A DNA stretch of 64,000 nucleotides from assembly GCA_029844215.1 (NCBI GenBank), contig CM056733.1, forward strand, positions 13,079,501-13,143,500, read 5' to 3'. This DNA is from Przewalskia tangutica. Its lineage: Eukaryota > Streptophyta > Magnoliopsida > Solanales > Solanaceae. Position numbers and translations under genes: made by a program. Positions 57,226-64,000 of the stretch are shown in pieces (positions within the stretch are counted from its first letter, which is position 1; every line of letters starts with the position of its first letter). A model generated the notes under the pieces. It saw only the letters and a list, made by a program, of their open reading frames with translations, was not told where the DNA came from and searched no databases.

Positions 57226-59007
57226 TTAATCTGGTTGTGCACCTCCTTCGCTCCGCTCGTATCCAATCTCTGAATAGTACCGCCATCTCCAAGTGTCTCC
57301 GCTAATGAGTGTCATGCTCTCTATTTGAAATCTGCTGCGAGAAAAAGCGCTTTCGAAGCGATTGATGGCGCAGAATGTTCAAAATATCTCGCCATCATTG
57401 AAAGTGTCGGAAATGTCTTCTCATTCTGGCTCCAATATTTCAGCAAGTCTTCCTTTCCTTCTTCATTGATAACTGCTTGGTAAGGTAAATTACCCTGCAA
57501 AACAAAAACATCGAATTCACTAATTTGGTTAGCACTGCTACCACCGCACATTCTATTTCTGAGGCTTTCAATAGAATTAATACTAGGCCTAGCCACGAAG
57601 CCTTGTCTTTTTTTAGGTTGTGTTGAAGAAGAAGATGGTACAAAAGTCGGTTGGTTACTAGCACTTTCTTGCTGGTAATGCCGATATACTTTTTTGCATT
57701 CATCTTCTACGCTATTCAACACTTCTTCTAGCGTTAGTTCAATAGGTGGCTCAACATTTAAATTTTTGGGAGTTGGAGGTGGTAGTACGTCCATACATGT
57801 ATAAATATTTTGAATAAGACTTTTACAACCCTCTACTTTAATAGTCGGGTTTAATACAACACCAATAATATAAATAGGGGGAATAGGAATAAAATATTTC
57901 TTTAATTTCATAAACATTTTTTTAATAGCTGCAGTATAAGCAGGTTTTTCCATATATTCTTTAAGAAGTAAAAATATTATAGCTATATAAAACAACATAG
58001 TTGAAATAGTAGGATAATATAAAGTAGAAAATTCTTTTGTTGCTCGTTGAAAATTTTCTAAAAATACAATAAGTTCTCTAATTTTCTCCCAATCAGTATC
58101 CACAATCATATCATTTGGATTTTGATTATGGGCGTTAAAAAATAAAGTAATAGGTTTTCTATAGTCAAAAGCAACAACTAGTTGGTCATATAAAGAATTC
58201 CACCTAGTTGGTACTTCTTCGAGAATTTTTCTGTAAGATAGTCCACAATCGTGGCAAGTTTTTTTATATTCTTTTCTCTGTTGAATTCTATTATTTTTAA
58301 AAATAAAGTGTATAGCAAATTGTATTTTTTCAAGAATATCTTGAAAAAGTGAAAGACCATCCTTTACAACTAAGTTATAAATATGGCACGCACATTTGAT
58401 ATGAAAATGTTTTGGAAAAGACGGAGTTAAAACATCTCTTAAAATACTAATAGCAGAATTGTTAGAAGATGCATTATCTAATGTAATACTCATAACTTTA
58501 TCGGTTATTCCGTAATAATCACATTGAATAAATATTTTTACAAATAAACTCACGATTATTACTACTATCTATATATCTATATGCTAAAATACGTTTTGCA
58601 TAGACCATTTATAATCTATCCAATGACATGTTACCGTTAAATAATCATGGCCGTTAGTACTACGACCTGTATCAGAAGTTAAAGCGACTTTGCAATTTAA
58701 ATGATATAATGCATAACGTAAATACTGTTGATATTCATGTGCAAATTTAAATACATCTCTTTTAACAGTTGATCTAGGAAAACCTTTATAAGCAGAATTA
58801 TACATATCTCTAATATAATGAATAAAACCAGGAGATTCAGGAAATGAAAAAGGCAAACCCTCCACAGCAACTAATTTTGCTAGTGCTTCCCTATCTTTAT
58901 GTTTATCGTATTTAGGGCCTACAACTCCCCCCGTCATAGGGTTAATTTGACCCTGTACTTTCTCCGGGACAGTAGTATATGAACCTTGTCCCGATTGAGA
59001 GGACGTC
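57226..59007 (-). pseudogene. hAT transposase (Ac-like), N-terminus displaced
   Basis: The transposase cuts and reinserts hAT ends in the nucleus. The frame is open from the insertion at 59007 (QGQINPMTGGVVGPKYDKHK) through FSFPESPGFIHYIRDMY and KVALTSDTGRS to WSMQ near 58600. One lost base near 58590 then moves the frame. The 410-residue second part shows DKVMSITLDNASSNN (catalytic-core Asp), HIKCACHIYNLVVKDG, EVPTRWNSLYDQL and the C-terminal dimerisation region DLLKYWSQNEKTFPTLSMMA. A second single-base shift near 57340 precedes the last 35-40 residues, ending at TAA 57226-57228. The BED zinc finger expected upstream is not visible. Confidence 0.9.
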
Positions 59008-60916
59008 TGTTGACACCCAATTTTGACCCTCCCGTCCAGTCATTAACTATAAAATTACACTAATTTTGTAAAATAATTTTTAGGGATTTTTATAATAAAA
59101 TGCAGCGAATAAAACATAAATACTTTAATAATGGCACCGCGTCTTACGCACTAATTAATTAGCACACCCGCATTTATTATTGTAGTAATTTTAAAACTCA
59201 AGCTTAGGCTAATAAAGCACCTAAAATAATTTAATCACAATTTATTAATTTAATTTACCACTAATTAATTAATAATACACCTAAACTAAAACCTAGTTAA
59301 AATAATACCCCTAATTACCAGCCCACTCTTTACCCAAATTAATTAACGTCATTACTTTTCCCGACGCGCCCACTACGTCAGCCCTTTACTTCATCCTCAA
59401 CAGCCCTTAAACAGAACCCTTTCTCTTCCAATACAAAAAACCAACAGAACCCTAAACCTACAATCGCCGCACCTTCATCCAACCCCGATATTCTCGGATT
59501 CTCGCCGAGAATCGCAACCTTACCTTACCCATGCATAACCAACGTACCCACCCCCGTCTTCGAAATGGTAACCAATCCTAACCTAAATCTGTGCAAAATC
59601 ACCCAAATCACGCTCGAAACCACATCAAAATCTTTCAAAATCTTACTATATCAGATGTTCCACGAACCAACATAAAAAATCTCGCCCCAAGTCCCTCAAT
59701 CATTTCCTTACCTTACCTAATTAGCACTGAAGAATCTCAATCAAATCGTCTAAAATCATTACCAATAACTTACCAACATTAGAACCCGAAATGGAGGCTA
59801 TATAAACCATTCAAATACACATGCAGGAGAGGGGAGAGCTCAGTAGAGTCGGGGGAAACAGAACACGACAGTAGAGCTTATTAGAGAACACATCGGGGGA
59901 GAAGAGTAGGGGTGGACAACAATCCAGACCCCTTTTCTTTTCGACTAAATTTGTTTTAGGAAGAAAATATGGCCAAAAGGTATCCCATATAGATGAGGAA
60001 TCGGGGAGGAAAACCAATGCATGCATAAAGCCATTTCCGAGTGAATCGACGACTTGACACGCTGCCCCGATTCGCTGTCCGGAGAAGGTAAAACCATTAC
60101 TCTTTCAGTCCTAGATTTCATGTAGACATTTATATGCGCAATGTGTGTTTCGGATTCCTCAAACATGTATCGATTATGTATCGAGTTGATGCCGACGATT
60201 GCTTATGATCCCTGAAATTAGTCGCAAGACCTGTTTAGTTAATTGTCGTTGGCGATTGTATTTTAATGCGATTAGACCAATATCTAGCGTTTATCGAATG
60301 TCTACATGGATTAATCCAGCTATGTGGTTTATTGGATGTTAGAAGTCCTTCTCGCTGCCTTTGCTTGCGAATAAAAGGTGTTAATATCAAATTGGAAACC
60401 TGTGTAGTTGATTGTGTGCATGCGGTTTATGCATCGCTTGCTTAGTTGGAATCTGAATTTGTTAAAAAAATAAGTTGCGGTTAAGACAGTCTTCAAGGTT
60501 ATTCAATGTTGTGTTGTTGATTCTTCATGAAATAGCTAAACTTACTTGCATTTTCAATCTAAATTCACTGTAGTGGAAGTTGGAATATATTAATATCAGG
60601 TCTGTTATCCCTTATTTATTGAACTGCCCATGTTATGTCCTCTTAAGGGATTTGCATCTAGCTAAAGTGTTTTGTTTGCATAGGCAGCCTAATCTTTTAA
60701 ATCAATGTAGAATGTGTTTAGTTTAGTATTGATGATTGTTTGGATCTATTATGTTGGGTGTTAACGAGTTAAGGCCCTGTTGGCATTTATTGTTATAATA
60801 CAAACCTTATTAGTTTTGAATAATATGGAAATTGTCTGAATAGGAATGAAAGACCTGGGGCAGTAGGCAATAAACTGCCCCTCTGTGGTGGAAATAAGTA
60901 TTATTATATGATGTAT
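59008..60916 (+). repeat. Probable 5' part of another LTR element (M), inserted in hAT
   Basis: It starts TGTTGACACCCAATTTTGAC at the point where the hAT frame stops, as an LTR would. ATATAAAC at 59800 is a plausible promoter, about 0.8 kb in. No coding motif was found in the 1.9 kb. It is cut by LTR N at 60917. The family assignment is uncertain and it is not related to the 3-kb LTRs. Confidence 0.55.
59800..59807 (+). promoter_or_regulatory. TATA box in element M
   Basis: CTATATAAACC lies in a context typical of a plant promoter. Downstream sequence is GA-rich. Confidence 0.55.
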
Positions 60917-61539
60917 GTCACGCCCCGAATTCCGGGCCCGTGACTGGTGCCTTACCCCGGGCACCCTAGTGATACAACATCAGAGAAAACCAGCGGAAAT
61001 AAAAACTTTAAACATGAAATGAGAGACATAATAAATAAACAGGCCAACAAGCAGTTGCCTTGGTATATATACATAAAAACCCGAGCAGTTATCCTTTTAC
61101 AAACCACACTTGCCCACAATCTGCACCTCTAAGAGAGAATAACAACCTATGACGGGACAGGGCCCCGCCATACCCCTGAATGTACAAGAACCTACAACTC
61201 AGGGAAACCTACCAAAGATAAGCCTCCGAAGGAACGGAGCTTTCCCAAACGCTGAACTGTGACCCTAAGAGCGAGGATCAACGACTGGTGTACCTTTACC
61301 TGCGGCATGAACGCAGCCCCCCGAAGGAGGTCAGTACAACAGGTACAAAGTATGTGAAACTGAAAATAAATACTGTAAATGAAATCATAGTAGTCTATAT
61401 AAAGCAGGAGACATGTATGATAACCAAACTACAGTTCACAATAAATAAGCAGTCATGTCAAGTCAGGGACTCACGCCCTCAAAGTTACCACTCAAATATA
61501 ACTATGGGTCTCACGCCCACAACATCCATCATGTTCGCA

Positions 61540-61810
61540 TCATGGCGCGTGCCCGAATCGCGCCGGTGTAGACATGTCCATGATGCAACAATAATAACAA
61601 GGCGCGTGGCCACGTACCGGAATCGCGCCGGTGTAGATATGCCCGTGTAACCTCAATAACAATATCTTTGGGTGGTCAACCGCGCGTGGCCACATGCCGG
61701 AATCTTGCGTCGGTGTAGAACCGTCCATGTTGCGGTAATAACCATATATCGGAAATCAACGGCCGCGTGGCGCGTGCCGAATCTGCGTCGGTGTAGACAT
61801 GTCCATGTGA
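61540..61810 (-). repeat. Minisatellite in LTR N, about four units
   Basis: This is the reverse-strand version of the array in LTR K, with GGTGTAGACATGTCCATG recurring and GCGTGGCC(A/G) stretches between. Confidence 0.8.
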
Positions 61811-61944
61811 CATCAACAACAAGACGATAATCAAAATGGAAACATACGTGGAATTCTCCATCACTGCGGCCGCGTTCAAGTAAGTTCTCAACAAGTCAAC
61901 GGCCCTCTATCGAGACGCGGTAACGTAAATACCACACTTGCACA

Positions 61945-62085
61945 ACAAAGGCTATCATCTCAAGCATAGGCAAGTTTCACAACAGCAAGCATAGGCAAGT
62001 TTCCTGACAACAAGCAAGTTTCACAACAACAAGCATAGGCAAGTTTCACAACAACAAGCATAGGCAAGTTTCACACAACTCAAAG
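61945..62085 (-). repeat. 25-bp repeat array in LTR N, about five units
   Basis: CAAGCATAGGCAAGTTTCAC recurs at about 24-25-bp spacing, one unit shortened. The same motif is present once in LTR E, twice in F and G and three times in K. Confidence 0.85.
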
Positions 62086-63782
62086 TACTTTCATTTTATG
62101 CCAAAGTCCGGGTTTTAACCCCAAAGTACTACATACGTTAAGTTCTTTTAAAAGAGATCCATTACTTTTATAAAAGTCACCCGATACGTAGTATTAGAAT
62201 GACCAACCCACATTCCTTTTCAAAATCAAGTAACAACATTCTTTTCCTAAGTTCGGTTTGCCTAGTTTCAATTACTCAAGCTTCTCATTTTCAAATGGTT
62301 TCATAGTTCCCAAACTTAATCACTTGATTCCTTTTTAGAACAATTGAGTAATATATGTCTCACGTGAGAGTAGGTTATTCTTGTTTACAACATTCTTATT
62401 ACAATGACCATGATCTAGAAAATGTAATATCATTTTGTCTTATCTTAGTTTCTATGCGGATGGAGGTTTCTCTTGGTTTTAATAATACAATTCATTAGTC
62501 GAGACATTTTCCTTTTATAACGCTGCGATGGTTTGTCGATACACATTCGATTTCCAAATCGATAAAACATTCTTAAGCCGTTATACCTAACTCCTCATAA
62601 AGCTAGCATAACTCTTAAGTTTTCAAAACACGATTACACTTCTTTCAAAAGCGATTCATAAATCTTTTGAAATACTTCAAGTTTTATTATAACGCCTGCC
62701 GCTTATAAATCAAATCGATTATCTTTTAAAAGCCACAACCCATTTTCTTACCTACATAAAGTCATATAGCCAACTTCCCATAAAGCGTTATAACACTTTA
62801 TGTTTAAGCCAAACAAATACACTTAGCACACGTATCGTCTACCGTACTACATAGTTCACACATATCATGCTAGAAGAGATAGGAAGAGGTTCACATACCT
62901 CGCGGCGATTATCGACAATAAGCAAAAAGCTCCAAGTACTACAACGCACTAGCCCTTTCCACTCCTCGAGTAGAATCGCTACTCTTAGTACTTTCACCTA
63001 TAAAGGCCATGGCGTCTATTAAATCTTAAACACAAGTTCCCATCTTTCTACGTAAAATTCGGCACCTCCCGCCACAACGTAAATCTCCTCCTCTATCGAG
63101 TAGGCTACCAAGCCAACCAGAGGGTTTATACGCCTAACCGGGCGTGTACAATTCTACTCGATAATACTACACAAGTCTCGCAATACGATCTATGTAATTA
63201 CTGATTCGATTCGATTCTTTATTCTTGTGCTTAAGTCAAAAGACATTGCCACAATACTAAGTTGATTCTATATATAGTATACTTCAACTATATATTCTAA
63301 CATGTAATTTCCAATTACAATAGAAGAATGATAGTGTTTACCTCGATAAGCCCAAAATTATCCAAGTATAAAGTCGATCTGAGCAACGCTTAGCTCCTAC
63401 TCGGCGCTCAACAACCCTTAGAAGTTCTAACCAACTTCTACTTACAACTTCAACAACGGGTGAAGATTTCCTTAGGGTTTCGTTTTTGTGGCAAAAGGAA
63501 GTATAATCGTATTTTCTGGGCTTTTTGTAAAGGTATAACCTTAGAATACTACAAGGTATATGGCTAAGGTAATTTGGGCATTATAACAATACTTTTGAGA
63601 GTATTTCTAACAAGAGGGTATTATACGAAGACAACTAGGCTAGGGGTACACTCTCGGCTAGCACCCCACAGAGGGGTGCTCGGCCATTGAGGAGGCCTCG
63701 GCCGAACTCAACCTGAGGAGGAGAAGGAGAGCTTTCAAGACTTAGGCAAATTTATGGATGAATTAGTCTTCAAAGGGGTGGG

Positions 63783-63790
63783 TATTTATA
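63783..63790 (-). promoter_or_regulatory. TATA box of LTR N
   Basis: The minus strand reads TATAAATA after GGCC. It has the same core as LTRs E, F, G and K. Confidence 0.65.
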
Positions 63791-64000
63791 GGCCAAGTGA
63801 AGGCCAACCAATGGCCAAGATCTTGCCAAGTGCAAGGCAAGTGTAGGGCCAAGATCTTGCCAAGTGCACCCTAACCAACTACACACAAAATATCCTACCA
63901 ACCCTTGACCAATTTAACCACACTTTCGCCACCCTTTACCGCCCAAGCCTAACCAATGAGAGGGTGACAAGTGTCGCCCTCTTGTTGGTCCAAAATGTTT

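Larger units (their letters stand above)
56455..59007 (-). mobile_element. Ac-like hAT DNA transposon, interrupted
   Basis: The left terminus TAGGGCTGGCCAGTGGGCC is followed by a G-rich subterminal region, an AT-rich spacer and a transposase on the minus strand. It sits in LTR L. The other terminus and the transposase N-terminus lie beyond the insertion at 59008 and are not seen. The 8-bp target duplication therefore cannot be checked. Confidence 0.85.
60917..64000 (-). repeat. LTR N, almost complete, runs off the window
   Basis: It starts TGTCACGCCCCGAATTCCGG, the minus-strand 3' end, with no PBS at its left, so it is a 3' LTR or solo LTR. The hairpin block is at about 61140-61330, a minisatellite at 61540-61810, 25-bp units at 61945-62085, a donor-like site at 63340-63341, TATA at 63783-63790 and the palindrome at 63960-63981. 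By comparison with LTR K roughly 0.2 kb is missing at the right. Confidence 0.9.

Overview
The window is eukaryotic, from a large plant genome. It consists almost entirely of stacked transposable elements, and I found no intact host gene, rRNA, tRNA or CRISPR array. The evidence is Ty3/gypsy chromovirus Pol with an integrase-linked chromodomain, an Athila-type element primed by tRNA-Asp, a plant L1-type LINE (DUF4283 plus CCHC ORF1, EEP nuclease, RT and zf-RVT) and an Ac-like hAT transposase. A eudicot, probably an asterid, is my best guess; the species is not determinable.

Layout. 1-6271: a deleted chromovirus on the + strand (LTR A, partial pol, LTR B). 6272-6848: a gag/protease relic, unassigned sequence and a fragment of another LTR. 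6849-40440: a minus-strand gag-only element (element V; LTR E, gag, LTR H). A LINE sits in LTR E at 8413-35700 with a 16-bp target duplication. The LINE contains a complete gag-only element (LTRs C/D, 10855-18905, TSD ATGAG), a partial tandem duplication of itself, and a second gag-only element (LTRs F/G, 21758-30111) preceded by an extra copy of its internal region. 40441-43191: the 5' part of an Athila element inside LTR H. 43192-43789: LTR I inside Athila. 43790-56454: a minus-strand chromovirus with recognisable gag, protease, RT, RNase H, integrase and chromodomain (element IV; LTRs J/L), interrupted by solo LTR K (49714-53026, TSD CCATC). 56455-59007: a hAT element inside LTR L. 59008-60916: the start of another probable LTR inside the hAT transposase. 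60917-64000: LTR N on the minus strand, running off the window.

How the parts relate. Most LTRs belong to one superfamily: about 2.8-3.5 kb long, starting TGTTAYRCCCCG and ending near GGGTCGTGACA, with a TATA box only about 0.3-0.5 kb from the 5' end. Each carries its own minisatellite, and they share several conserved non-coding motifs: a U3 palindrome, a splice-donor-like site, a central inverted repeat and a block of hairpins near the 3' end. Three elements keep gag but no pol. Two of them share a non-coding block where pol should be, so they probably depended on pol from relatives such as element IV. The LINE keeps a TAATG stop/start overlap between ORF1 and ORF2. Left to right, the junctions imply up to eight levels of nesting.

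Everything coding is broken by frameshifts or stops. Many differences between near-identical copies are short indels in GC-rich stretches, so some may be assembly error.
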